A DNA stretch of 64,000 bases from RPQJ01 sp963777725 (GCA_963777725.1 CAVZRR010000001.1:186001-250000), one strand, 5' to 3'; shown: positions 37,964-47,218, counted from the first letter of the stretch. Notes: generated from the sequence alone by a model not told the origin. Made by a program: numbers and translations.

Positions 37964-39297
37964 GCACGCCGATTCGACAATTCTTCAAGGAACACGGGAT
38001 CTCGGAGGTCGAAGCCGTCGTCCCCGACATGGCCGGCATCGCGCGCGGCAAGGTGATGCCCGCGGTGAAATTCGCGGAGGACGAGGGCATGCGGATGCCC
38101 GAGAGCATTTTCCTGCAGACGGTCACGGGCGAATATCCGGAGGACGATCGCGCCATCAGCCCGTCCGAGATCGACATCGTCCTGAAGGCCGATCCCGGCA
38201 CGACGCGCGTGGTGCCCTGGGCCGCGGAGCCCACGGCGCAGGTCATTCACGACAGTTTCTACTCGGACGGCCGGCCGGTGACGATGGCGCCGCGTTACGT
38301 GCTGCGGCACATGCTCGACCTCTACGCGCAGCAGGGCTGGAAGCCGATCGTCGCACCCGAGCTCGAGTTCTACCTCGTCGAGCCGAACATCGACGCCGAC
38401 TATCCGCTCAAGCCGCCGGTCGGCCGCTCGGGCCGGCCCGAGGTCGGCCGGCAGTCCTACAGCATCGCGGCGGTCAACGAATTCGACCCGCTGTTCGACG
38501 ACATTTACGCGTTCTGCGAGGCGCAGGAGATCGAGATCGACACGCTGATCCACGAGGACGGCGCGGCACAGATGGAGATCAACCTGATCCACGGCGACGC
38601 GATGTCGCTCGCCGACCAGGTGTTCATGTTCAAGCGCACGGCGCGCGAGGCGGCGTTCCGCCACAAGATGTACGCGACGTTCATGTCGAAGCCGATGGCA
38701 CGCGAGCCCGGCAGCGCGATGCACATCCACCAGAGCATCGTGGATTCCAAGACCGGCAAGAACGTCTTCAGCGACAAGGACGGCAATCCGAGCCCGCTGT
38801 TCTTCGCGCACATCGCGGGTCTGCAGAAGTACCTGCCGTCGGCGATGTCGCTGTTCGCGCCCAACGTGAACTCGTTCCGCCGGATCATCCTGCGGCACAT
38901 GGCCCCGATCAACACGCAATGGGGCTACGACAATCGCACGGCCGGGCTGCGCGTGCCGATCTCGAACCCGGAGAACCGGCGCGTCGAGAACCGGCTCGGC
39001 GGCGCGGATGCGAATCCCTATCTCGCCATTGCCGCGTCACTGGCCTGTGGCTACCTCGGCATGCTCGAGGGCCTGAAGCCCTCCGAGCCCGTGTCCGGCA
39101 GTGCCTACGACCTGCCGTTCGGCCTGCCACGCAACCTCGAGGAATCCGTGCGCCTGCTGCGCAGCTGCCGTCCGCTGATCGACCTGCTCGGCGAGCGCTT
39201 CGTGCTCGCGTACACGGCCGTCAAGGAAAGCGAGCTCGACACGTTCCTGCAGGTGATCAGCTCGTGGGAGCGAGAGCACTTGCTGTTGAACGTTTGA
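37960..39297 (+). CDS. Glutamine synthetase family protein, gamma-glutamylpolyamine synthetase type (copy 2)
   Basis: A 445-residue GS paralogue with IVAPELEFYLVEPNIDADYP, the GSAMHIHQSIVD segment, and NRRVENRLGGADANPYLAIAA near the end. It starts MSTPIRQFFKEHGISEVEA, resembling the PauA/PuuA-like proteins of pseudomonads that differ in amine preference. Coupled to puuD, it is distinct from copy 1, so the two may serve different amines (for example putrescine versus a longer polyamine). A heptamer array follows the stop within five bases. Confidence 0.85.
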   Translation: MSTPIRQFFKEHGISEVEAVVPDMAGIARGKVMPAVKFAEDEGMRMPESIFLQTVTGEYPEDDRAISPSEIDIVLKADPGTTRVVPWAAEPTAQVIHDSFYSDGRPVTMAPRYVLRHMLDLYAQQGWKPIVAPELEFYLVEPNIDADYPLKPPVGRSGRPEVGRQSYSIAAVNEFDPLFDDIYAFCEAQEIEIDTLIHEDGAAQMEINLIHGDAMSLADQVFMFKRTAREAAFRHKMYATFMSKPMAREPGSAMHIHQSIVDSKTGKNVFSDKDGNPSPLFFAHIAGLQKYLPSAMSLFAPNVNSFRRIILRHMAPINTQWGYDNRTAGLRVPISNPENRRVENRLGGADANPYLAIAASLACGYLGMLEGLKPSEPVSGSAYDLPFGLPRNLEESVRLLRSCRPLIDLLGERFVLAYTAVKESELDTFLQVISSWEREHLLLNV

Positions 39298-39302
39298 AGA
39301 AA

Positions 39303-39420
39303 GGGGATAGGGGATGGGGGATGGGGGATAGTCGGAAGTGGCGGCTGATCGTGCGGCGGCACCTTCTTCACTATCCCCTATCCCCTATCCCCTATCCCCT
39401 ATCCCCTAACCCCCATCCCC
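39303..39420. repeat. G-rich heptamer array with inverted C-rich partner after a GS-family gene
   Basis: The sense strand carries four G-runs (GGGGATA GGGGAT GGGGGAT GGGGGATA, 39303-39330). After a 41-base segment, the complementary array holds five TATCCCC units and degenerate ends (39372-39420). The flanks also pair (GGATAGT..GAAG with CTTC..ACTATCC). The loop, GTGGCGGCTGATCGTGCGGC, is unlike the loop at 7381. The next gene starts 26 bases further on. Confidence 0.9.
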
Positions 39421-39445
39421 TTCTAACTGACCTCTACGGCACCTC

Positions 39446-40834
39446 ATGACCCAAACCCATCCCGAGAGAACCACCGCCGCCTGGCAGGAACTCGACCGCC
39501 AGCATTACCTGCACCCGTTCACGGACTACAAGTCCCTGCACGGCAAGGGCGCGCGGGTCATCGTCAAGGCCGAAGGGGTCTACCTCTACGATTCCGACGG
39601 CAACCGGATCCTCGACGGGATGGCCGGACTGTGGTGCGTGAACGTCGGCTACGGGCGTCGCGAGCTGGCCGAGGCGGCGTACCGCCAGATGCTCGAGCTG
39701 CCGTACTACAACAGCTTCTTCCAGACCGCGCACCCGCCGGCCATCGAACTCGCCAAGCAGCTCGTCGACCTGGCGCCGCCGCAGTTCAACCGCGTGTTCT
39801 TCACGGGCTCGGGGTCGGAGGGCAACGACACGGTGGTGCGGCTGGTGCGCCGCTACTGGGACCTGCTCGGGCAGCCGGAGCGCAAGGTGATCATCAGCCG
39901 CGTCAACGCCTACCATGGCAGCACGATGGCGGGCGCGAGCCTCGGCGGCATGGCGTTCATGCACGAGCAGGGCGGACTGCCGATTCCGGACATCGTCCAT
40001 ATCCCGCAGCCATACTGGTATGCGGACGGCGGCAACCAGTCGCCGGCCGAGTTCGGGCTGCAGATCGCGCGTGCGCTCGAGCAGAAGATCGCGGAACTCG
40101 GCGCCCACCGCGTCGCGGCGTTCATCGGCGAGCCGATCCAGGGCGCGGGCGGCGTGATCATCCCGCCGGAGACCTACTGGCCGGAGATCCAGCGCATCTG
40201 CGACAAGCACGGCATCCTGCTGGTCGCAGACGAGGTGATCTGCGGCTTCGGTCGCACCGGTCACTGGTTCGGCTCGAACCTGTTCGGCATCCGGCCCGAC
40301 CTGATGACCATTGCCAAGGGGCTGTCGTCCGGTTACCTGCCCATCGGCGGCGTCATGGTGGGCGATCGGATTGCGGACGTGCTGATCGAGAAGGGCGGCG
40401 AGTTCGCCCACGGGTACACGTACTCGGGCCACCCGGTGGCCTGCGCCGTGGCGAGCGTCAACCTGACGCTGATCCAGCAGGAGAAGCTCGTCGAGCGCAC
40501 CCGCGACGAGACCGGTCCCTACCTCGCGGCCAAGTGGCGGCAGATCGCCGAGCACCCGCTGGTCGGCGAAGCCCGTTCGATCGGCTTGATCGGCGCACTG
40601 GAGCTGGTCCGCGACAAGGGCTCCCGCCGGTTCTTCGACAACCGCGGCGAGGTCGGCACGATCTGTCGCGATTTCTGCTTCCAGAACGGCCTGATCATGC
40701 GGGCCGTGCGCGACACCATGATCATCTCGCCACCCCTCGTGATCAGCCGCGAGCAGATCGACGAGCTCGCCGAGAAGGCCTGGCGTTGCCTCGACCTGAC
40801 GCTCGAGCGCTGCCGGGCCGAGGGGCGGCTCTGA
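39446..40834 (+). CDS. Class III aminotransferase, putrescine-type (SpuC-like)
   Basis: A 462-residue PLP enzyme with the cofactor motif LLVADEVICGFGRTGHWFG and the Schiff-base lysine in LMTIAKGLSSGYLPIGGV. The opening DRQHYLHPFTDYKSLHGKG is characteristic of the putrescine/cadaverine:pyruvate group. It could deaminate putrescine directly, in parallel with the glutamylated route. It lies between the GS-family gene and the polyamine uptake genes. Confidence 0.87.
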   Translation: MTQTHPERTTAAWQELDRQHYLHPFTDYKSLHGKGARVIVKAEGVYLYDSDGNRILDGMAGLWCVNVGYGRRELAEAAYRQMLELPYYNSFFQTAHPPAIELAKQLVDLAPPQFNRVFFTGSGSEGNDTVVRLVRRYWDLLGQPERKVIISRVNAYHGSTMAGASLGGMAFMHEQGGLPIPDIVHIPQPYWYADGGNQSPAEFGLQIARALEQKIAELGAHRVAAFIGEPIQGAGGVIIPPETYWPEIQRICDKHGILLVADEVICGFGRTGHWFGSNLFGIRPDLMTIAKGLSSGYLPIGGVMVGDRIADVLIEKGGEFAHGYTYSGHPVACAVASVNLTLIQQEKLVERTRDETGPYLAAKWRQIAEHPLVGEARSIGLIGALELVRDKGSRRFFDNRGEVGTICRDFCFQNGLIMRAVRDTMIISPPLVISREQIDELAEKAWRCLDLTLERCRAEGRL

Positions 40835-40844
40835 CGCGTCGCAC

Positions 40845-40873
40845 TTGGCTCGCTCCCGTCATTGCGCTATACA
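40845..40873 (+). promoter_or_regulatory. Promoter of the first PotF gene
   Basis: TTGGCT (40845-40850) and TATACA (40868-40873) are separated by 17 bases, a good sigma-70 arrangement, 43 bases before the ATG. Confidence 0.6.
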
Positions 40874-40915
40874 GCTGAACTTGTTTTTCACGTCCTGACA
40901 CGGGGTAGTCCAACG

Positions 40916-42065
40916 ATGAATATCAGCATGCGGGCCGGACTGGTCGGCCTGGTCGCGGCGACCGCGCTCGTCGGTTGCGGCAAGAAGCAGGAGGAGGCAC
41001 CGGCCGCGGCCGCCCAGGCGCCCGCTGCCCCTGCGGCCGAGGAGAAGGTCGTCAACGTCTACAACTGGTCGGACTACATCGACCCGGCGGTCCTCGAGCA
41101 GTTCACCGCCGAGACCGGCATCAAGGTCAACTACGACGTGTTCGACTCGAACGAGGTGCTCGAGACCAAGCTCCTCGCCGGCAAGACCGGCTACGACGTC
41201 GTCGTGCCGATCGGCGTCGTTCATGGAACGGCAGATCAAGGCCGGCGTGTTCCGCACGCTCGACCGCTCGCTGTTGCCGAACTACGGCAACCTCGACACG
41301 GAAATCCTCGAGCGCGTCGCGCTGCACGACCCGGGCAACGAGCACTCGGTGAACCACATGTGGGGCACCACCGGCATCGGCTACAACGAGGGCAAGGTCA
41401 AGGCGATCGACCCGAACGCGCCGGTCGACAGCTGGAACCTCGTGTTCGACCCGAAAAACGCCGCCAAGTACAAGGACTGCGGCATCTCCGTGCTCGACGC
41501 GCCGAGCGAGATCCTGGCCGCGATCCTCGCCTGGAAGGGCAAGGATCCGAACAGCCAGAATCCGGACGACCTGAAGATCGCCGAAGACATCCTGATGTCG
41601 ATCCGCCCGTACATCCGCATGATCCACAGCTCCAACTACATCGACGCGCTCGCCAACGGCGAGATCTGCGTTGCCGTGGGCTGGAGCGGCGACGTGCTGC
41701 AGTCCCGCGACCGCGCCGAAGAGGCGGGCCAGGGCAACGTGATCAAGTACAGCGTGCCGAAGGAAGGCACGATCATGTGGTTCGACATGTACGCAATTCC
41801 GGCCGACGCGCCGCATCCGAACAATGCGCACGCGTTCATCAACTACATGATGAAGCCCGAGGTCGCCGCCGCGAACTCGAACTTCGTCAACTACGCGACG
41901 GGCAATGCCGCGTCGGTGGCACTGGTGGACGAGTCCGTGCGCAACGACCCGGGCGTCTATCCGCCGCCGGAGGTCAAGGCCAAGCTGTTCCCGGACCTGG
42001 CGGAGTCGGACGAGTTCACGCGCCTGCTGAACCGTTCCTGGACCCGCTTCACGACGGGCCAGTAA
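40916..42065 (+). CDS. potF: Polyamine-binding lipoprotein PotF, copy 1 (one frame break)
   Basis: The periplasmic-binding component of a putrescine/spermidine ABC importer. A signal peptide with lipobox ALVGC predicts a membrane-anchored form. The first frame runs through VVNVYNWSDYIDPAVLEQF and ETKLLAGKTGYDVVVP. One extra A at about 41210 then shifts the frame; the rest SASFMERQIKAGVF.. to RSWTRFTTGQ is conserved with copy 2 at 42220. A terminator follows, so this gene can be expressed separately from the transporter operon. Confidence 0.88.
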
Positions 42066-42085
42066 GCGCCGGCTGAGTGATGCTG

Positions 42086-42126
42086 CGGGGCGGCTGGATT
42101 CGCGTTCAGCCGCCCCGTTCTTTTTT
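42086..42126 (+). terminator. Strong rho-independent terminator after PotF copy 1
   Basis: CGGGGCGGCTG (42086-42096) pairs perfectly with CAGCCGCCCCG (42107-42117) around a ten-base loop, followed by TTCTTTTTT. It separates the first PotF gene from the second. Confidence 0.92.
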
Positions 42127-42132
42127 GCGATC

Positions 42133-42161
42133 TACACATTGCAGGATGGCTGCGCTATAAA
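42133..42161 (+). promoter_or_regulatory. Promoter of the potF2-potGHI operon
   Basis: TACACA (42133-42138), a 17-base spacer and TATAAA (42156-42161) lie just after the terminator and 59 bases before the potF2 ATG. Confidence 0.5.
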
Positions 42162-42219
42162 CCGTGTGGCGGGTGCCGCCGGGTGACAGCCCCTCTGGAT
42201 CGTTGCCGAGGAGTACGAC

Positions 42220-43353
42220 ATGCGACCAGTCATTCACGCCGCGTCCGCCGCCCTGCTGGCGATCACTGCGCTGGCCGGCTGCAGCCGGCAGTCCGGCGAG
42301 CCTGCCGCTGGAGCCGTTCCGGCGGCCGAGCAGAAGGTCCTCAACGTCTACAACTGGTCGGACTACATCGACCCGGCCGTGATCGAGGCCTTCCAGAAGG
42401 AAACCGGCATCGCGGTCACCTACGACGTCTTCGACTCGAACGAGGTCCTCGAGACCAAGCTGCTCACCGGCAACTCCGGTTATGACGTCGTCGTGCCGAG
42501 CGCGTACTTTCTCGAGCGCCAGGTCAAGGCCGGCGTGTTCCGCAAGCTCGACCCGGCACTGCTCCCCAATCTCTCGAACCTCGATCCGGCGCTGCAGGCG
42601 CGCGCCGCGCAGCACGACCCGGGTAACGAGCACGGCGTCGTCTACATGTGGGGCACGACCGGCATCGGCTACGACGCCGGCAAGCTCGCGGAAATCCTGC
42701 CGGACGCGCCCGTCGACTCGTGGAGCCTGATCTTCGATCCGGCGATCATCGCGAAATTCAAGGACTGCGGCGTGTCGCTGCTCGACGACCCGACCGACAT
42801 GGTGAGCACGGTGCTGCTGTGGCTCGGCAAGGATCCCAACAGCCAGTCCGAGGCCGACCTCGCGCAGGCCGAGGCGGCGCTGCTCGCGATCCGGCCGTAC
42901 ATTCGTTCGATCCACAGCTCCCAGTACATCGAGGATCTCGCCAATGGCGAGGTCTGCATCGCCGTCGGCTACAGCGGTGACATCCTGCAGGCACAGGACC
43001 GGGCTGAAGAGGCGGGCAAGGACGCCGACATCCGCTATTCGATCCCGAAGGAAGGCGCGTTGATGTGGTTCGACACGCTCGCGATCCCGGCCGACGCGCC
43101 GCACCCGGGCAATGCGCACGCCTTCATCGACTACCTGCTGCGCCCCGACGTGGCGGCGGCCAACTCCAACTTCGTCTACTACGCGAACGCCAACGCAGCG
43201 GCGACCGCGCTGATCGACGCGGAGCTGCGCGACGACCCCGGCATCTATCCGACGCCGGAGGTCAAGGAGCGGCTGCAGCCGAACCTTGCGAAGTCCGCGG
43301 AGTACACCCGGCTGCTCAACCGGTCCTGGACCCGCTTCACGACGGGCCAGTGA
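42220..43353 (+). CDS. potF: Polyamine-binding lipoprotein PotF, copy 2
   Basis: An intact 377-residue copy, with lipobox ALAGC, the opening LNVYNWSDYIDPAVIEAF and YDVVVPSAYFLERQVKAG, and the same last ten residues RSWTRFTTGQ as copy 1. Tryptophan and acidic residues that cage the diamine in PotF (for example in the YNWSDY and DSNEVLE segments) are kept. It is the first gene of the operon with the ATPase and two permeases. Confidence 0.93.
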   Translation: MRPVIHAASAALLAITALAGCSRQSGEPAAGAVPAAEQKVLNVYNWSDYIDPAVIEAFQKETGIAVTYDVFDSNEVLETKLLTGNSGYDVVVPSAYFLERQVKAGVFRKLDPALLPNLSNLDPALQARAAQHDPGNEHGVVYMWGTTGIGYDAGKLAEILPDAPVDSWSLIFDPAIIAKFKDCGVSLLDDPTDMVSTVLLWLGKDPNSQSEADLAQAEAALLAIRPYIRSIHSSQYIEDLANGEVCIAVGYSGDILQAQDRAEEAGKDADIRYSIPKEGALMWFDTLAIPADAPHPGNAHAFIDYLLRPDVAAANSNFVYYANANAAATALIDAELRDDPGIYPTPEVKERLQPNLAKSAEYTRLLNRSWTRFTTGQ

Positions 43354-43402
43354 TCGCAGCGCACCCGACCTCGCGACCGAGACACCACCCAGCCGGAGCC
43401 TT

Positions 43403-44548
43403 ATGGCCACGTCACCGCGCGACTCGCAACTGAAGTTCGAGCCCTGGACCGACCCCGAAGCGCAACCCTACGTGCGGATCGATCGCGTCACCAAGAAGTT
43501 CGGCGACTTCATCGCCGTCGACGACGTCTCGCTCGGCATCTACAAGAAGGAGATCTTCTGCCTGCTCGGCGCGTCGGGCTGCGGCAAGACGACGCTGCTC
43601 AGGATGCTGGCCGGCTTCGAGCGCCCGACCGCAGGCCGCATCTACATCGACGGCGTGGACATGACGGAGATCCCGCCCTACGAGCGGCCGGTCAACATGA
43701 TGTTCCAGTCCTACGCGCTGTTCCCGCACATGACGGTCGAGCAGAACGTCGCGTTCGGGCTCAAGCAGGACAAGATCTCCAAGCCCGAGATCGCCAAGCG
43801 CGTCACCGAGATGCTCGAACTGGTGAAGCTCGGCCAGTTCGCCAAGCGCAAGCCGCACCAGCTCTCCGGCGGGCAGCGCCAGCGGGTCGCGCTGGCGCGG
43901 GCGCTGGTGAAAAAGCCGAAGCTGCTGCTGCTCGACGAACCGCTCGCCGCGCTCGACAAGAAGCTGCGCGAGCACACCCAGTTCGAGCTGATCAACATCC
44001 AGGAGACGCTCGGCGTCACGTTCATCGTCGTGACGCACGACCAGGAAGAGGCGATGACGCTGTCGAGCCGCATCGGCCTGATGAACCACGGCGAAATCGT
44101 CCAGGTCGGCACGCCCACCGAGATCTACGAGTACCCGAACTCGCGCTTCGTCAGCGAGTTCATCGGCTCGGTGAACATCTTCGAGGGCCGGCTGATCGAG
44201 GACGAGCCGTCCTACGTGCGCATCGAGTCCGACGATCTCGAGCGGCCGATCTTCGTCGATCACGGCGTCAGTTCCGCGCCGGGCGCCACGGTCTGGGCGG
44301 CGATCCGTCCCGAGAAGATGCTCATGTCGCGCGAGAAGCCGGAGGGTGAGGACAACTGGACGCCGGCCACGGTCCGCGACATCGCCTACATGGGCGACCT
44401 GTCGATCTACCTGCTGCGCCTCGCGTCGGGCAAGGTCGTGCGCGTCACGCAGCCGAACGTGTACCGGCACGCGGACGAGCGCATCACGTGGGACGAGCAG
44501 GTGTACCTGCACTGGGACCCGAGCAGCCCCGTGGTGGTGACCAAGTGA
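43403..44548 (+). CDS. potG: Polyamine ABC transporter ATPase PotG
   Basis: The 381-residue ATPase has Walker A LLGASGCGKTTLLRML, signature LSGGQRQRVALARAL, Walker B LLLLDEPLAALDKK, and the H-loop VVTHDQEEAM. A C-terminal TOBE-type regulatory region (about residues 290-381) is present. It starts MATSPRDSQLKFEPW; the longer reading from 43286 is not family-like. The stop overlaps the permease start (GTGA). Confidence 0.95.
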   Translation: MATSPRDSQLKFEPWTDPEAQPYVRIDRVTKKFGDFIAVDDVSLGIYKKEIFCLLGASGCGKTTLLRMLAGFERPTAGRIYIDGVDMTEIPPYERPVNMMFQSYALFPHMTVEQNVAFGLKQDKISKPEIAKRVTEMLELVKLGQFAKRKPHQLSGGQRQRVALARALVKKPKLLLLDEPLAALDKKLREHTQFELINIQETLGVTFIVVTHDQEEAMTLSSRIGLMNHGEIVQVGTPTEIYEYPNSRFVSEFIGSVNIFEGRLIEDEPSYVRIESDDLERPIFVDHGVSSAPGATVWAAIRPEKMLMSREKPEGEDNWTPATVRDIAYMGDLSIYLLRLASGKVVRVTQPNVYRHADERITWDEQVYLHWDPSSPVVVTK

Positions 44549-45462
44549 TCGCGCGGGTGCTGCACCGCCTCGGCCTCGACGGACGCACCGCCGTCATCGC
44601 GGTGCCGTACCTGTGGCTGCTGATGTTCTTCCTGGTCCCGTTCGTGATCGTGCTGAAGATCTCGTTCTCGGACGCGCAGATCTCGATGCCGCCCTACCAG
44701 CCGCTGCTGCACTGGGTCTCGGAGAAGGCGCTGCAGATCCAGCTCAACTTCGGCAATTTCGCGTTCCTGGTCGAGGACAACCTGTACTGGAAGGCGTACC
44801 TGAACTCGATCTGGGTCGCCGGCGTCTCGACGCTGCTGTGCCTGCTGATCGGTTACCCGATGGCGTACGCGATCGCCCGCAGCCAGTCGTCGACGCGCAA
44901 CATCCTGTTGTTGCTGGTGATCCTGCCGTTCTGGACGTCGTTCCTGCTGCGTGTTTATGCGTGGATCGGCATCCTCAAGAACAACGGCCTGATCAACAAC
45001 ACGCTGATGGCGCTCGGCGTCATCGACCAGCCGATCCAGATGCTGCAGACGGACTTCGCGGTCTACGTCGGCATCGTGTACTCGTACCTGCCGTTCATGA
45101 TCCTGCCGCTGTACGCGAACCTCGAGAAGCTGGACCTGACGCTGCTCGAGGCCGCCGCCGACCTCGGCTGCCGTCCCTGGAAGTCGTTCCTCAAGGTCAC
45201 GCTGCCGCTGTCGCTGCCGGGCATCATCGCCGGCTGCCTGCTGGTCTTCATCCCGGCGGTGGGCGAGTTCGTGATTCCGGCCCTGCTTGGCGACCCCGGC
45301 ATGCTGATGATCGGCAAGGTGCTGTGGACCGAATTCTTCAACAACCGTGACTGGCCGGTGGCGAGCGCGGTCGCGATCGCGCTGCTGCTGTTCCTGGTCA
45401 TCCCGATCATGTTCTTCCAGCGCGCTCAGGACGCCGAAGCGGGCGGCGGAGCGCACCGATGA
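44545..45462 (+). CDS. potH: Polyamine ABC transporter permease PotH
   Basis: A 305-residue inner-membrane permease with six predicted segments and the EAA loop LLEAAADLGCRPWKSFLKVT that docks the ATPase. The start is a GTG overlapping potG. Downstream it overlaps potI by ATGA, so ATPase and permeases are tightly coupled. Confidence 0.94.
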   Translation: MIARVLHRLGLDGRTAVIAVPYLWLLMFFLVPFVIVLKISFSDAQISMPPYQPLLHWVSEKALQIQLNFGNFAFLVEDNLYWKAYLNSIWVAGVSTLLCLLIGYPMAYAIARSQSSTRNILLLLVILPFWTSFLLRVYAWIGILKNNGLINNTLMALGVIDQPIQMLQTDFAVYVGIVYSYLPFMILPLYANLEKLDLTLLEAAADLGCRPWKSFLKVTLPLSLPGIIAGCLLVFIPAVGEFVIPALLGDPGMLMIGKVLWTEFFNNRDWPVASAVAIALLLFLVIPIMFFQRAQDAEAGGGAHR

Positions 45463-46328
45463 TGCACGGCCGCCCTTGGTTCCGCGTGCTGGCCCTCGTG
45501 CTGGGCTTTGCGTTCCTGTACGTGCCGATCATTTCGCTGGTCGTGTTCTCGTTCAACGAGTCGCGGCTCGTCACGGTCTGGGGCGGATTCTCGACGAAGT
45601 GGTACGGCGCGCTGATCCAGAACCAGCAGATCCTCGACGCGGCCTGGCTCAGCCTCAAAGTGGCAGCGGTCTCGGCGACGCTGGCCGTCGTGCTCGGCAC
45701 GTTCGCGGGCATGATCCTTGCGCGCTTCGGTCCGTTCCGCGGCCGCACGCTGCTGTCCGGCATGACCACGGCGCCGCTGGTGATGCCCGAGGTGATCACC
45801 GGCCTCTCGCTGCTGCTGCTGTTCGTCACGCTGGAGCAACTGATCGGCTGGCCGGCGGGCCGCGGCATGACCACGATCATCATCGCGCACGTCACGTTCG
45901 CGATGGCCTTCGTCACCGTCGTCGTGCAGTCGCGGCTCGCGCAGATCGACGAATCGCTGGAAGAGGCGGCCCAGGATCTCGGCGCGCGCCCGGCGAAGGT
46001 ATTCTTCCTGATCACGCTGCCCATCATCTTCCCCGCGCTGCTTTCGGGCTGGCTGCTGGCGTTCACGCTGTCGCTGGACGACCTGGTGATCGCGAGCTTC
46101 GTAGCCGGCCCGGGCTCCAGCACGCTGCCGATGGTGGTGTTCTCGAAGGTGCGCCTCGGCGTGAGCCCGGACATCAACGCGCTTGCGACCATCCTCGTTG
46201 CGGTCGTGGCCGTGGGTGTCGTGGTTGCCGGCATCGCGATGTCGCGCCAGCAGAAGCTGCGCGATCGGGACGCGCAGATGGCGCTCGCGGCGAACCAGCA
46301 GATGATCGAGAGCCTCAAGAAGGGCTGA
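45459..46328 (+). CDS. potI: Polyamine ABC transporter permease PotI
   Basis: The second permease, 289 residues, with segments beginning FRVLALVLGFAFLYVPIISL and the EAA loop LEEAAQDLGARPAKVFFLI. A MTTAPLVMPEVITGLSLLLL segment is typical of PotI. With PotF, PotG and PotH this completes a four-component polyamine importer. Confidence 0.94.
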   Translation: MMHGRPWFRVLALVLGFAFLYVPIISLVVFSFNESRLVTVWGGFSTKWYGALIQNQQILDAAWLSLKVAAVSATLAVVLGTFAGMILARFGPFRGRTLLSGMTTAPLVMPEVITGLSLLLLFVTLEQLIGWPAGRGMTTIIIAHVTFAMAFVTVVVQSRLAQIDESLEEAAQDLGARPAKVFFLITLPIIFPALLSGWLLAFTLSLDDLVIASFVAGPGSSTLPMVVFSKVRLGVSPDINALATILVAVVAVGVVVAGIAMSRQQKLRDRDAQMALAANQQMIESLKKG

Positions 46329-46331
46329 CCG

Positions 46332-47096
46332 GTGCCGCAGTCGCCGATTCTCGCTTTCGACGTGGGCGGCTCGTTCGTCAAGGCGGGACTGGTGGATGCC
46401 ACGGCCGGACGGGTCGCGGGCGAGGTGCTGCGGCGGGCGACTCCGGCCGACGCTGCACCCGAAGCAGTGATCGAGCTGCTCGCGACGATGGCGCGCGAGT
46501 TGCCGGCTGCGGGCCCGGTGGGCCTGGCGTTTCCGGCCGTCACGAAGCGGGGCGTAGCCTGGACGGCCGCGAACGTCGACCGCCGCTGGATCGGCACCAA
46601 TGCGCAGGCACTGCTCGAAGCCCGGATCGGCCGGCCGGTCGCGTTCCTGAACGACGCGGATGCGGCCGGCGTGGCCGAGATGACGCTCGGTGCAGGGCGG
46701 GGGCGCGATGGCACGGTCATGGTGCTGACGCTCGGCACCGGCATCGGCACGGCCATCTTCATCGACGGGCGTCTGTTGCCGAACACGGAGCTCGGGCACC
46801 TGGAGGTGCGCGGCGAGGAAGCCGAGCACCGGGCCTCGGCGAAGGTGCGCACCGATCGTGGCCTCGGCTGGCACGAGTGGGCCGCCGCAGTCAACGAGGT
46901 GATCGCCGCGTACCACGCGCTGCTCTGGCCCGATCTCTTCATCATCGGTGGCGGCGTGACCGAAAACTGGGAACACTTCGGCTCGCTGCTCAAGAGTCGC
47001 GCCGAGATCGTCCCGGCGCATTTCCGCAACGATGCCGGAATCATCGGCGCCGCGATGGCGGCCGCCGCGATGAACAAGCGCGCAGCAGGATCATGA
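46332..47096 (+). CDS. ppgK: Polyphosphate glucokinase-type ROK kinase
   Basis: About 254 residues from a GTG. The ROK phosphate loop DVGGSFVKAGLVD, the catalytic aspartate in FLNDADAAGVAEM, GTGIGTAIFIDGRLLPNTELGHLE and the C-terminal IIGGGV are present. The NTELGHLE motif is typical of polyphosphate/ATP-dependent glucokinases. The usual ROK zinc site is absent, as in that group. It follows potI by three bases although its function appears unrelated. Confidence 0.87.
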   Translation: MPQSPILAFDVGGSFVKAGLVDATAGRVAGEVLRRATPADAAPEAVIELLATMARELPAAGPVGLAFPAVTKRGVAWTAANVDRRWIGTNAQALLEARIGRPVAFLNDADAAGVAEMTLGAGRGRDGTVMVLTLGTGIGTAIFIDGRLLPNTELGHLEVRGEEAEHRASAKVRTDRGLGWHEWAAAVNEVIAAYHALLWPDLFIIGGGVTENWEHFGSLLKSRAEIVPAHFRNDAGIIGAAMAAAAMNKRAAGS

Positions 47097-47107
47097 TTCG
47101 CAGCGAC

Positions 47108-47218
47108 GGCTCCGGAGCGGAGAAGGCCCGGGAGACACGCCGTGAATACGTCCCTGTAGGCTCGCGCGCCGCGTCCATGCGGCGCGACGGTCTCCCGAGC
47201 CATCTCCGTTCCGGAGCC
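47108..47218. repeat. Palindromic intergenic element (REP/MITE-like)
   Basis: Terminal arms of 29 bases (47108-47136 and 47190-47218) pair at 26 positions. The inner part has a perfect 8-base stem CGCGCCGC/GCGGCGCG (47165-47172, 47179-47186) with a six-base loop. The element fills almost the whole gap between ppgK and the aminotransferase gene. The GCCGTGAATACGTCCCTGTA core resembles dispersed palindromes I have seen in other gammaproteobacteria; no other copy was found here. Confidence 0.75.

Noticed and set aside
39372..39420. CRISPR-like array
   Set aside because: The units are contiguous 7-base repeats without spacers, and no cas gene is nearby.
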